From contig NC_015387.1 of the NCBI RefSeq assembly GCF_000195335.1, forward strand, positions 1,856,001 to 1,920,000: a stretch of 64,000 bases of DNA, read 5' to 3'. Numbering within the stretch: the stretch's first letter is position 1; each line of letters opens with the position of its first letter. Made by a program: the position numbers and the translations under genes. This DNA is from Marinithermus hydrothermalis DSM 14884 (GTDB lineage: Bacteria > Deinococcota > Deinococci > Deinococcales > Marinithermaceae). Of the stretch, positions 41,355 to 49,425 are shown piece after piece. The notes below the pieces were generated by a model. The model had not been told where the DNA came from. It made no database searches and was given only the letters and a program-made list of their open reading frames with translations.

Positions 41355-42491
41355 ATGGACCCCTGGACCGCCCTCCTCCACGAACCCCCCCTCACCCCGC
41401 ACCGGGAGGTCGTGCCGCCGATCTACCAGAACTCCCTCTTCACCTTCGAGTCGGTCGAGGCCTTCGAAACCGCGATCCAGACGGGGGACCGGCACGTGTA
41501 CACGCGCGGCACCAACCCCACGGTGCGCCTTTTTGAGGAGAAGATCGCCGCCCTCGAGGGCGCGGAGGACGCGGTGGCGTTTGCGAGCGGCATGGGCGCG
41601 ATCGCCGCTGCGGTCCTCTCGGTCCTCGAGGCGGGGGACACCCTGGTGGTGGCGACCCCGGTGTACACGAACGCGCACAACTTCTTCACGCGCATCCTCT
41701 CCCGCTTCGGGGTGCGGGTCGTGTTCGTGCCCGGCCGCGACACCCCGGCCGTCCTCGAGGCCCTCAAGGGGGCGCGGGCGCTTTATATGGAGTCCCCGGC
41801 CTTCTTCACGCTGGAGGTGCTGGATTTGGAGCCGCTGGTGGCCGCGGCGCGCGAAGCCGGCGCGGTTACGCTGCTGGACTCCACCTGGAACGCGGGGTAC
41901 GCCCTGAACCCGCACGCGTGGGGGGTGGACCTCGTGGTGCACTCGGCCACCAAGTACTTCTCGGGGCACGCCGACGTGGTGGCCGGCGTGGTGACGGGCG
42001 CGAAAGCCCCCATCGCGCGGATCCGGCGGCGGGAGTACGCCCTGCTCGGCGCGACCCTCTCCCCGATGCACGCCTGGCTGCTGCTGCGCGGGCTGCGCAC
42101 GCTCCGGGTGCGCCTCAAGGCGCACGAGGAAGGCGCCCTAAAAGTAGCCCGGTTCCTCGAGGCCCACCCCAAGGTGCGGCGCGTCCACCACCCGCTCCTC
42201 CCCTCCCACCCGCAGCACGCCTTGGCCAAGAAGTACCTGAAGGGCGCGTCGGGCCTCTTCACGATCGAGCTCGAGAGCGAGGCTGCGGCGCGCGCGTTCT
42301 GCAACGCGCTGGAGCTGTTCAAGATCGGGGTGAGCTGGGGCGGGTTCGAAAGCCTGGTCTTCCCCGCGTGCTGCACCCCGCTCCTCACCCAGACGTACGG
42401 GATCTCCCCGGGCGCGGTGCGGCTACACGTGGGCCTGGAGCCCCCGGAAGCGCTGATCGCGGACCTGGAGCAGGCCCTGGCGCGCCTGTAA
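41355..42491 (+). CDS. Cys/Met-metabolism PLP enzyme (cystathionine beta-lyase/gamma-synthase family)
   Basis: 378-residue trans-sulfuration-family PLP enzyme. Motifs: YQNSLFTFESVEAF, YTRGTNPTVRLFEEKIAALEG, substrate/PLP contacts in MESPAFFTLEVLDLE, and the PLP lysine near residue 200 in VVHSATKYFSGHADVVAG. The family includes cystathionine beta-lyase, gamma-synthase, gamma-lyase and sulfhydrylases, and motifs do not separate them. Not under the SAM riboswitch. Convergent with the PqqD-like gene, 4 nt apart. Confidence 0.85.
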   Translation: MDPWTALLHEPPLTPHREVVPPIYQNSLFTFESVEAFETAIQTGDRHVYTRGTNPTVRLFEEKIAALEGAEDAVAFASGMGAIAAAVLSVLEAGDTLVVATPVYTNAHNFFTRILSRFGVRVVFVPGRDTPAVLEALKGARALYMESPAFFTLEVLDLEPLVAAAREAGAVTLLDSTWNAGYALNPHAWGVDLVVHSATKYFSGHADVVAGVVTGAKAPIARIRRREYALLGATLSPMHAWLLLRGLRTLRVRLKAHEEGALKVARFLEAHPKVRRVHHPLLPSHPQHALAKKYLKGASGLFTIELESEAAARAFCNALELFKIGVSWGGFESLVFPACCTPLLTQTYGISPGAVRLHVGLEPPEALIADLEQALARL

Positions 42492-42495
42492 CCCC

Positions 42496-42798
42496 TTACG
42501 CGCCGCTCGCTTTGGGGACGGGATCCGCCTCGAGAAACCCTTCCCGGTAGAGCCAACCGAGGAACTCCGCCACGTCCCGGCGCAACGCGTCCCGCGGCGC
42601 GTCGTACTCGCGCGCGAGCGCTTCCACGAGCGCCTCGAGGGTGCGGGGCGCCGCGAGGAGCTCCCACACGCGCGCGCCGACCTCGTTCAGGGCGTAGCAC
42701 GCCCCTCGAGGGTGTTGGAGGAGGACCATCCCGTACAAGCGCTCGACCGTCACCCCGTCCGCGGCTCGAACGCTCCGGGCGGGGTCAAACCTCCGCAC
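42496..42798 (-). CDS. PqqD-family protein (RiPP recognition element type)
   Basis: 100 residues with the PqqD fold pattern: VERLYGMVLLQHPRGACYALNEVGARVWELL, then RTLEALVEALAREYD and DVAEFLGWLYREGFLE. PqqD-type RRE domains bind leader peptides of ribosomally made, modified peptides. Here it starts with GTG at 42798, 14 nt before the end of a 34-codon ORF that follows an HPr-kinase-like gene. No radical-SAM or cyclase gene is adjacent, so its partner enzyme is not evident. It may also be one of the stand-alone PqqD-like proteins of unknown role. Confidence 0.8.
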   Translation of the reverse strand: MRRFDPARSVRAADGVTVERLYGMVLLQHPRGACYALNEVGARVWELLAAPRTLEALVEALAREYDAPRDALRRDVAEFLGWLYREGFLEADPVPKASGA

Positions 42799-42889
42799 GG
42801 TCCTGCCCCCGAACGAACCCGATCCGGCAGACGACCCGCCGCGCCCGGGGTTTCTTGTAGGGTTTCTTCCGTTTCACGATCCACCTCAT
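42785..42889 (-). CDS. Small basic peptide (34 aa), candidate RiPP precursor or partner peptide
   Basis: An ORF of 34 codons beginning MRWIVKRKKPYKKPR. Its ATG overlaps the stop of the HPr-kinase-like gene (ATGA) and its end overlaps the PqqD-like start by 14 nt, so it is positioned for translational coupling on both sides. It carries 13 Arg/Lys (about +11 net) and a single cysteine (C21, in VVCRIGF). Too short for standard gene callers. Evidence for translation is positional only. It could be a precursor peptide, a small regulatory protein or a spurious ORF. Confidence 0.5.
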   Translation of the reverse strand: MRWIVKRKKPYKKPRARRVVCRIGFVRGQDRAEV

Positions 42890-43863
42890 CCCACCAACCG
42901 CCACAAGAACTCGGACAGTCCCTCGAGGCTCGTGCCCACCTCGAATCGGTAGGCGGCGCTCGTCTCCACCAGCTCCGAGAGGATGTCGAGGTGCGCTTGC
43001 GTCGCGACGGGTTCGGTCACGAGGACGTTCGGCAACAGCTCGAGGAGGGCGTCGTCGCGGCTCATGGGGCGCACCCGGTTGCGGGGGCTCGAGCCGCGCG
43101 TGGGGAAGAGCAAAAAGGCCGGCTCCACCTCGAGCCGGGTGGGTTCCGGCGGGGCGTCCTCCGCCCAGGTGGAGGGGGGGGCTTCGCCAGCGGTGCGGGG
43201 GTGGCCTTGCAATAGCGCGCCTGGCGAGAAGGGCGTCACCTCGGAGATGTCGCGCTCCTTGGGGAAGGCCAGCACGCGCAGGCCTTCCGGGCGCCGCACC
43301 AGGAAGACGGGGCCGGGCCCTAGGACCTTGAACCCCGCCCGCTCCAAAGCCCGCATGATCCCGGCCTGCAGGACCTCCTCGACCGCGGGGAAGAGCACGC
43401 CGACCCCGTTCACCCGCACCCCCACCGCGTTGATGCCGAAGCGCCCCCAGCGCTTGAGGACCTCGAGGAAGGGCAGGGTGAAGAGGGGGTGGGTGGCCAC
43501 CCAGATCGCGTCCGGGGCGTCCTCGGCGAGCGCGATCCGGACCCGGCCCCGCGCGGCTTCGCACAGGACGCGCACGCGTCCCGTGTGGTTGATGAAGAGC
43601 TCGTCGGAGGCCGTGTAGTACAGCACCTCCCCGAGGGGCGGCTCGTACATCCTGCGGGCCTCGCCTTCCGGCGGGGTGAGCCATCGCCGCCGGGGGTCCC
43701 CGTGCACCCGGTACTCGAAGGTGCACTGCGGGTGGCCGTACCCGCCGCCCGCGAAGCCCCCGATTCGGGCGTGGAGGGCCGCGAGCACCCGGGGATTGTC
43801 GGCACGGACCGCGATCTCCAATCCGTGCACCAGGTACCGGCTCGTCAAGCGTGTACGCCCCAT
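42886..43863 (-). CDS. HPr-kinase-like protein lacking a Walker A motif
   Basis: 325 residues. The central segment INAVGVRVNGVGVLFPAVEE (about 144-163), followed by ALERAGFKVLGPGPVFLVRR, aligns by eye with the HprK-like pattern '[34 protein letters not shown]'. Where the P-loop GxxGxGKST should be, it has AVEEVLQAG, so nucleotide binding of the usual kind looks lost. HprK-like proteins occur beside PqqD-type genes in several RiPP clusters, some phosphorylating precursors. Here it heads a three-gene unit with a 34-aa peptide and a PqqD-like protein. Assignment rests on pattern recognition alone. Confidence 0.6.
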   Translation of the reverse strand: MGRTRLTSRYLVHGLEIAVRADNPRVLAALHARIGGFAGGGYGHPQCTFEYRVHGDPRRRWLTPPEGEARRMYEPPLGEVLYYTASDELFINHTGRVRVLCEAARGRVRIALAEDAPDAIWVATHPLFTLPFLEVLKRWGRFGINAVGVRVNGVGVLFPAVEEVLQAGIMRALERAGFKVLGPGPVFLVRRPEGLRVLAFPKERDISEVTPFSPGALLQGHPRTAGEAPPSTWAEDAPPEPTRLEVEPAFLLFPTRGSSPRNRVRPMSRDDALLELLPNVLVTEPVATQAHLDILSELVETSAAYRFEVGTSLEGLSEFLWRLVG

Positions 43864-43991
43864 CCCTCCAACGCCCCCCCTAACGCTCCCGTGCCGCCGT
43901 AGGCCCTTGCCTCACCTCGAGGCCCTGGGGGCACCGGTGGCTTGCTCTGCCTGTAGGGTTGTGCGTTTTTACGGTACCCAAGCCGACGTGA

Positions 43992-44107
43992 CCCCCGCGT
44001 TATCGGGGGCCGGATAGCCCGGTACGGAACGGGATCTGGGGGCGTTACCCCCCCTGGGGTAACCGGCCGGAGCGGCAACGCGGGGGTAACAGGGGGGATA
44101 ACGCCCC
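43992..44107. repeat. Palindrome-rich block between the PqqD cassette and suf
   Basis: In a 343-bp divergent gap (43864-44206) a short motif GTTA(T/C)C recurs five times. Copies on plus are GCGTTATC (43997) and GCGTTACC (44042). Copies on minus cover ggggtaacc (44056), ggggtaac (44083) and gataacgc (44097). GTTACCCC/GGGGTAAC at 44044-44063 makes an 8-bp hairpin, and CCCCCG/CGGGGG at 43992-44009 makes another. They lie upstream of the suf promoter, so a protein-operator array is likelier than a suf mRNA structure; for the leftward cassette it could be leader RNA. Confidence 0.5.
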
Positions 44108-44126
44108 ATAATCTTGACCAAAGCAC

Positions 44127-44155
44127 TAGACTTTCTGCGGATCCCCCCGTATACT
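44127..44155 (+). promoter_or_regulatory. Probable suf operon promoter
   Basis: TAGACT (44127-44132), 17-nt spacer, TATACT (44150-44155). Transcription would begin near 44162, leaving a leader of about 45 nt with the ribosome-binding site GGAGGAA before sufC. The -35 matches the consensus at four of six positions. Confidence 0.55.
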
Positions 44156-44206
44156 CTTAATGACAATCGGTCGCAATAAGCGGCCGGCTTAACGGAGGAA
44201 GACAGC

Positions 44207-44959
44207 ATGGCGAACCAGCTCGAAATCCGCGACCTCTGGGTATCCATCGAAGGTCAACCCATTCTCAAAGGCGTGAACCTCACCGTCCCCAAAGGCGAAG
44301 TCCACGCGCTCATGGGGCCTAACGGCGCGGGCAAGTCCACCCTCGGCAAGGTCATCGCCGGAGACCCCGAGTACACCGTTGAACAAGGCGAGATCCTCCT
44401 CGACGGCGAAAACATCCTCGAGCTCGAACCCGACGAACGCGCCCGCAAAGGGCTCTTCCTCGCCTTCCAGTACCCCGTGGAGGTCCCCGGCGTCACCATC
44501 GCCAACTTCCTCCGCCTGGCCCTCTCCGCCCACAAAGGCGGCGACGTCTCCGTCACCGAGTTCTACAGCCGCCTGCAGCACGCCCTCGAGACCCTCGAGT
44601 GGGACGAGTCCGTCGTGAGCCGCTACCTGAACGAGGGCTTCTCCGGCGGGGAGAAGAAGCGCAACGAGATCCTCCAGCTCATGGTGCTCCAGCCCAAGTA
44701 CGCCATCCTCGACGAGACCGACTCCGGGCTGGACATCGACGCCCTGAAGATCGTGGCGAAGGGCGTGAACGCCATGCGCGGCCCCGAGTTCGGCGCCCTG
44801 GTCATCACGCACTACCAGCGCCTCCTCAACTACATCGTGCCCGACGTGGTGCACGTCATGGTGGACGGGCGCGTCGTCAAGAGCGGCGACAAGAACCTCG
44901 CCCTCGAGCTCGAGCAAAAAGGGTACGACTGGATCAAGGAGCTCGCGGCCCAGTCCTAG
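44207..44959 (+). CDS. sufC: Fe-S cluster assembly ATPase SufC
   Basis: 250-residue ABC ATPase. Walker [14 protein letters not shown] (near residue 35), ABC signature [13 protein letters not shown] (near 148), Walker [17 protein letters not shown]. Forms the SufBCD scaffold complex with the next two gene products. GGAGGAA lies before the ATG. First gene of the suf operon. Confidence 0.97.
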   Translation: MANQLEIRDLWVSIEGQPILKGVNLTVPKGEVHALMGPNGAGKSTLGKVIAGDPEYTVEQGEILLDGENILELEPDERARKGLFLAFQYPVEVPGVTIANFLRLALSAHKGGDVSVTEFYSRLQHALETLEWDESVVSRYLNEGFSGGEKKRNEILQLMVLQPKYAILDETDSGLDIDALKIVAKGVNAMRGPEFGALVITHYQRLLNYIVPDVVHVMVDGRVVKSGDKNLALELEQKGYDWIKELAAQS

Positions 44960-44974
44960 GAAAGGGAGGAGCGC

Positions 44975-46378
44975 ATGGAGTTCGACATCAACACGATCGG
45001 CAGCGAGTACAAGTGGGGGTTCGCCGACCCGGAGAAATACGTCTTCAAGGCGGAAAAGGGCCTGAACCGCCGCGTGGTGGAGGCCATCTCCTACCACAAG
45101 AACGAGCCCGAGTGGATGCTCAAGTACCGCCTGAAGGCCCTCGAGATCTTCCAGAAAAAACCCATGCCCACCTGGGGCGCGGACCTCTCCCAGCTCGACC
45201 TGGACAACATCTACTACTACGTCAAGCCCACCGACCAGCGCGACGCCCGCAGCTGGGACGACGTGCCCGAGGAGATCAAGCGCACCTTCGACCGGCTCGG
45301 CATCCCCGAGGCCGAGCGCAAGGTCCTCGCGGGGGTGGGCGCCCAGTACGACTCGGAGATGGTCTACCACCGGGTCAAGGAGGAGCTCGAGCGCCAGGGC
45401 GTGATCTTCGTCTCGATCGAGGACGGCCTCAAGAACTACGAGGACCTCTTCAAGGAGTACTTCGGCACGGTCGTGCCCCCGGAGGACAACAAGTTCGCCG
45501 CGCTGAACGCCGCGGTCTGGTCCGGCGGGTCGTTCGTGTACATCCCGCCGGGCGTGGAGGTCGAGCTGCCCCTCCAGGCTTACTTCCGCGTGAACACCGC
45601 GGAGCTCGGCCAGTTCGAGCGCACCCTGATCATCGTGGATGAGGGCGCGAAGGTGCACTACATCGAGGGCTGCACCGCCCCCACCTACTCCACGGACTCC
45701 TTCCACTCCGGCGTGATCGAGATCGTGGTCAAGAAAGGCGCGACGAGCCGCTACACCACGATCCAGAACTGGTCGCACAACATGTACAACCTGGTGACCC
45801 AGCGCGCGGTGGTGCACCAGGACGCGTACCACATGTGGCTGGACGGGAACCTGGGCTCCAAGGTCACCATGAAGTACCCGAGCAGCTACCTGATCGAGCC
45901 CGGCGCCCGCTCCGACATCCTCTCCATCGCTTTCGCCAGCACCGGGCAGCACCAGGACACCGGCGGCAAACTCATCTTCGCCGCGCCGCACACCTCCGGC
46001 TCGATCGTCTCCAAGTCCATCTCCCGCGGCAGCGGCCGGGCCTCCTACCGCGGCCTCATCAAGGTGCACGAGGGCGCCACCCACGCCAAGGTCAACGTCG
46101 AGTGCGACGCCCTCCTCATCAACGAGGAGTCCCGCACCGACACCTACCCCTACATGGAGATCGAGGAGGAGACCGCCTCCGTCGGGCACGAAGCGACCGT
46201 CAGCCGCCTCAACGACGAGCAGATCTTCTACCTCCAGTCCCGCGGCCTGGAGGAGGACGAGGCCGCCGCCCTGATCGTGCGCGGCTTCATCGAACCGGTC
46301 GCGAAGGAACTCCCCCTGGAGTACGCCGTCGAGCTGAACCGCCTGATCGAGCTCGAGATGGAGGGCTCGGTCGGGTAA
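44975..46378 (+). CDS. sufB: Fe-S cluster assembly protein SufB
   Basis: 467-residue scaffold subunit. N-terminus with YKWGFADPEKYVFKAEKGLN; the beta-helix core includes GVEVELPLQAYFRVN, VDEGAKVHYIEGCTAP (conserved Cys) and FHSGVIEIVVKKGA; C-terminal RGFIEPVAKELPLEYAVELNRLI. Builds and transfers Fe-S clusters with SufC and SufD. Starts 15 nt after sufC. Confidence 0.97.
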   Translation: MEFDINTIGSEYKWGFADPEKYVFKAEKGLNRRVVEAISYHKNEPEWMLKYRLKALEIFQKKPMPTWGADLSQLDLDNIYYYVKPTDQRDARSWDDVPEEIKRTFDRLGIPEAERKVLAGVGAQYDSEMVYHRVKEELERQGVIFVSIEDGLKNYEDLFKEYFGTVVPPEDNKFAALNAAVWSGGSFVYIPPGVEVELPLQAYFRVNTAELGQFERTLIIVDEGAKVHYIEGCTAPTYSTDSFHSGVIEIVVKKGATSRYTTIQNWSHNMYNLVTQRAVVHQDAYHMWLDGNLGSKVTMKYPSSYLIEPGARSDILSIAFASTGQHQDTGGKLIFAAPHTSGSIVSKSISRGSGRASYRGLIKVHEGATHAKVNVECDALLINEESRTDTYPYMEIEEETASVGHEATVSRLNDEQIFYLQSRGLEEDEAAALIVRGFIEPVAKELPLEYAVELNRLIELEMEGSVG

Positions 46379-46439
46379 CCCCGGGCCCCGCCCCGTCAGG
46401 AGTCCCTCCCTTGGCTCCTGGCGTCTTGATGGAGGAAGC

Positions 46440-47771
46440 ATGGAAGCCGTAACCGCACTCTCGCGCGAACGCGTCGAAACCCTCTCCCAAACGCTCGGCG
46501 AGCCCGCCTGGCTCACCCAGGCCCGCCTCGCCGCTTGGGAAGCCTACAAGGACCTGCCCTTCCCCACCCCGAAGACCGAGGAGTGGAAGTACACCGACAT
46601 CCGCAACCTCCCCTTCGAGGACCTCCCCCTCGAGACCCCCACGGGCCGCACCCTCACCCGGGAGGCCCTCCCCCAAGCGGTCCAGGCGCGCCTCGAGCGG
46701 ACCGACGCCGCCGCCATCGCGGTCTTCGTGGGGCCGGACCTCGCGTACGTCGAGCTGCCCGAGGAGCTCCGGGAAAAAGGCGTGATCGTCACGGACCTGC
46801 GCACCGCGCTCGCCGAGCACCCCGAAAAGGTCCGGCCGGCCCTCTACCGCGCGGTGCCCGCCACGAGCCCCACCCCCGGCGCGCCCGACAAGCTCACCGC
46901 GCTCAACGCGGCCTTCTGGACGTACGGGATCTTCATCTACCTCCCCAAAGGCGTCACCCTCGAGGCGCCCATCGGGATCTTCAAGTACCTCGAGACGGGC
47001 GGCGCCCTCTCCGTGGGCCGCACCCTGATCGTCGCGGAGGAGACCGCTCAAGGCGCGTACCTCGAGGAGTACCTCTCCCCCGCGCTCGACGCGCCCGCCA
47101 TCCACGTCTCCGTCAGCGAGCTCCTCCTGCACCCCGGCGCGATCCTGCGCCACGCGAACGTGCAGAGCTGGGGGCGGGGCGTGCACCACTTCCACCGGCA
47201 GCGCGCCCTCCTCGAGAAAGACGCGCGCCTTAACGACCTCGTCGCCACCTTCGGCGGCACCCTCTCCCGCGCCGAGGTGCAGTCCGAACTCGTCGGGCCC
47301 GGCGCGGACTCGGAGATGCTCGGAATCTACTTCGCGCACGCCGACCAGCACTTCGACCACTACACCCTCCAGCACCACGTCGCGGACCACGCGCGCAGCG
47401 ACGTGCTCTACAAAGGCGCGGCCAAGGACCGGGCGCGCACCGTGTACTCCGGCCTGATCCGGCTCGAGCCCGGCGCGCAGAAGACCGACGCGTACCAAAC
47501 CAACCGCAACCTGCTCCTCTCTCCCGAGGCGCGCAGCGACTCCGTGCCGCAGCTCGAGATCGCCGCGAACGACGTGCGGTGCAGCCACGGCTCCTCCACC
47601 GCGCCGGTGGACGAGACCCAGGTCCTGTACCTGATGAGCCGCGGCCTGCCGCGCACCCTGGCCGAACAGCTTTTGGTGAAGGCCTTCCTGGCCGACGTTC
47701 TCACCCGCATCCCCCTCCCGGCCCTGCGCCAACACCTCGAGACGGTCATCGAGGAGAAGGTCACGCTGTAG
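46440..47771 (+). CDS. sufD: Fe-S cluster assembly protein SufD
   Basis: 443-residue paralogue of SufB. Contains KTEEWKYTDIRNLPFEDL, an N-terminal SufD hallmark, then the beta-helix core (IYLPKGVTLEAPI, EYLSPALDAPAIH) and the C-terminal SRGLPRTLAEQLLVKAFLADVL. A 61-nt gap with an imperfect CAGGAG/CTCCTG hairpin separates it from sufB. ATG preceded by GGAGGAA. Confidence 0.96.
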   Translation: MEAVTALSRERVETLSQTLGEPAWLTQARLAAWEAYKDLPFPTPKTEEWKYTDIRNLPFEDLPLETPTGRTLTREALPQAVQARLERTDAAAIAVFVGPDLAYVELPEELREKGVIVTDLRTALAEHPEKVRPALYRAVPATSPTPGAPDKLTALNAAFWTYGIFIYLPKGVTLEAPIGIFKYLETGGALSVGRTLIVAEETAQGAYLEEYLSPALDAPAIHVSVSELLLHPGAILRHANVQSWGRGVHHFHRQRALLEKDARLNDLVATFGGTLSRAEVQSELVGPGADSEMLGIYFAHADQHFDHYTLQHHVADHARSDVLYKGAAKDRARTVYSGLIRLEPGAQKTDAYQTNRNLLLSPEARSDSVPQLEIAANDVRCSHGSSTAPVDETQVLYLMSRGLPRTLAEQLLVKAFLADVLTRIPLPALRQHLETVIEEKVTL

Positions 47772-47781
47772 GGGGTTGGCC

Positions 47782-48102
47782 ATGAACTGGGTCCAGGTCA
47801 CCACCCTCGAGGCCCTCAAGGCCCAAGGGCGCACGCGGCTCGAGCTCGACGGCCGCAGCGTGCTGGTCCTGTGGTACGAGGGCCAGGTCTACGCCATCGA
47901 GGACCGGTGCACGCACGACGACGGCCCCCTCGCCGAGGGCGAGGTCGAGGCCGGCAAGATCATCTGCCCGCGCCACGGCGCGCGCTTCGACCTCGCCACC
48001 GGGCGCGGCACCCTGCCCGCCCCGAAACCGGTGCGGGTGTACCAGACCAAGGTCGAGGACGGCCAGGTCTTCGTCGGTTACGAGGAGCGCACCCTGCGCT
48101 AA
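47782..48102 (+). CDS. Rieske-type ferredoxin in the suf operon
   Basis: 106-residue Rieske 2Fe-2S protein. Ligand motifs are CTH (in IEDRCTHDDGPLAEG) and CPRH (in GKIICPRHGARFDL), giving the Cys-His/Cys-His set. Soluble, without a membrane anchor. Its place between sufD and sufS suggests an electron donor or carrier for cluster assembly, which is an inference from position. Start taken at ATG 47782; an in-frame TTG at 47776 is an alternative. Confidence 0.88.
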   Translation: MNWVQVTTLEALKAQGRTRLELDGRSVLVLWYEGQVYAIEDRCTHDDGPLAEGEVEAGKIICPRHGARFDLATGRGTLPAPKPVRVYQTKVEDGQVFVGYEERTLR

Positions 48103-48146
48103 CCGCGCCCGCCCCGGCGGGGCGGTAGACTGGTGAAGGAGGCTGT

Positions 48147-49367
48147 ATGATCGCGCCGCTCGAACTGCGCAAGGACTTTCCACTCATCGCGGGGAAGCCC
48201 GACCTGGTCTACCTGGATTCCGCCGCCACCAGCCAGAAACCCCGCCGGGTCATCCAAGCCCTCACCCGGTACTACGAGGAACTCAACGCCAACGTGCACC
48301 GCGGCGCCTACGCGCTCTCGGTCCAGGCCACCGAGGCGTACGAGGAAGCCCGCCGGCGCATGGCCCGCTTCCTGAACGCCGCCCGGCCCGAGGAGATCAT
48401 CTTCGTGCGGAACACCACCGAGGCCATGAACCTCGTGGCGCACGCCTGGGGCCTCAAGCACCTCCGGGAAGGCGACGAGATCCTCGTCACCGAGATGGAG
48501 CACCACGCGAACCTCGTGCCCTGGCACCTCGTCGGCCGGTACACCGGGGCTAAGGTCAAGGCCATCCCCATCACCCCGGACGGACGGCTGGACCTCGACG
48601 CCTTCGAAACCCTCCTCACCGACCGCGTCAAGGTCGTGAGCCTCACGCACATGTCCAACGTCCTCGGCACCGTGAACCCCGTCGCCGAGATCGCCCGTGC
48701 CGCCAAAGCAAAAGGCGCGCTGGTCGTGGTGGACGGCGCCCAGTCCGCCCCGCACCTTCCCGTCGACGTCCAAGCCCTCGGCGCGGACTTCTTCGCCCTG
48801 AGCGGCCACAAGATGATGGGCCCCACCGGCGCGGGCGTCCTCTGGGGCCGGTACGAGGTTCTCGAGGCGCTCGATCCCTTCCTCGGGGGCGGCGAGATGA
48901 TCCTCGAGGTCCACATCGACCGCTCCACCTACGCCGCGCCCCCCCAGCGCTTCGAGGCCGGCACCCCCCCCATCGCCGAGGCCATCGCGCTCGGCGAGGC
49001 CGCCGAGTACCTGATGGGGCTCGGCATGGACGCGGTCTGGCGGCACGACCGCGAGCTCGTCACGTACTGCCTCGAGCGCATCCGCGAGATCCCCGACGTG
49101 CGCGTCCTGGGCCCCGAAGGCGAGGACCGCGGCGGCGTCGTGGCCTTCACCCTCGGCCGCGTGCACGCGCACGACGTGGCCACCGTCCTCGAGCAGCACG
49201 GGATCGCGGTGCGCGCCGGGCACCACTGCGCCCAGCCCCTGCACCGCAAGCTCGGCCTGGCCTCCACCACCCGCGCGAGCTTTTACGTGTACAACACCCG
49301 GGACGAGGTGGACCGCTTCATCGAAGCGCTCCAGAAAACCCGCGATTTCTTCAAGGACTGGCTGTAA
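48147..49367 (+). CDS. sufS: Cysteine desulfurase SufS
   Basis: 406-residue class-V PLP enzyme removing sulfur from cysteine for Fe-S assembly. PLP lysine in LSGHKMMGPTGAGVLWGR; persulfide cysteine in RAGHHCAQPLHRKLG near residue 360. The RNTTEAMNLVAHAWG and EMEHHANLVPW motifs are typical of SufS. TAGACT (48126-48131) upstream with AAGGAGG may give an extra internal promoter. Confidence 0.96.
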   Translation: MIAPLELRKDFPLIAGKPDLVYLDSAATSQKPRRVIQALTRYYEELNANVHRGAYALSVQATEAYEEARRRMARFLNAARPEEIIFVRNTTEAMNLVAHAWGLKHLREGDEILVTEMEHHANLVPWHLVGRYTGAKVKAIPITPDGRLDLDAFETLLTDRVKVVSLTHMSNVLGTVNPVAEIARAAKAKGALVVVDGAQSAPHLPVDVQALGADFFALSGHKMMGPTGAGVLWGRYEVLEALDPFLGGGEMILEVHIDRSTYAAPPQRFEAGTPPIAEAIALGEAAEYLMGLGMDAVWRHDRELVTYCLERIREIPDVRVLGPEGEDRGGVVAFTLGRVHAHDVATVLEQHGIAVRAGHHCAQPLHRKLGLASTTRASFYVYNTRDEVDRFIEALQKTRDFFKDWL

Positions 49368-49381
49368 AGCACGCGCCGCGC

Positions 49382-49416
49382 GGCGGGGGCCCCACCGCCC
49401 CCGCCTCCCATACAAT
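49382..49416 (+). promoter_or_regulatory. Hairpin followed by -10 box before sufU
   Basis: GGCGGGGG (49382-49389) pairs with CCCCCGCC (49398-49405); TACAAT (49411-49416) then lies 9 nt before the sufU ATG. This suggests a partial stop of the upstream transcript and a separate start for sufU. Confidence 0.45.
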
Positions 49417-49425
49417 GGAGGTGCC

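Noticed and set aside
41355-42491. Second SAM-riboswitch target
   Set aside because: The gene has only a 35-bp upstream gap and no S-box sequence, so it is not under riboswitch control.
43992-44009. Riboswitch upstream of the suf operon
   Set aside because: The hairpins lie before the predicted suf transcription start and match no riboswitch consensus that I know.
44189-46516. 775-aa minus-strand ORF opposite sufC and sufB
   Set aside because: Shadow ORF of high-GC coding sequence; low-complexity Leu/Val/Glu-rich translation and no conserved motif, whereas sufC/sufB are unmistakable.
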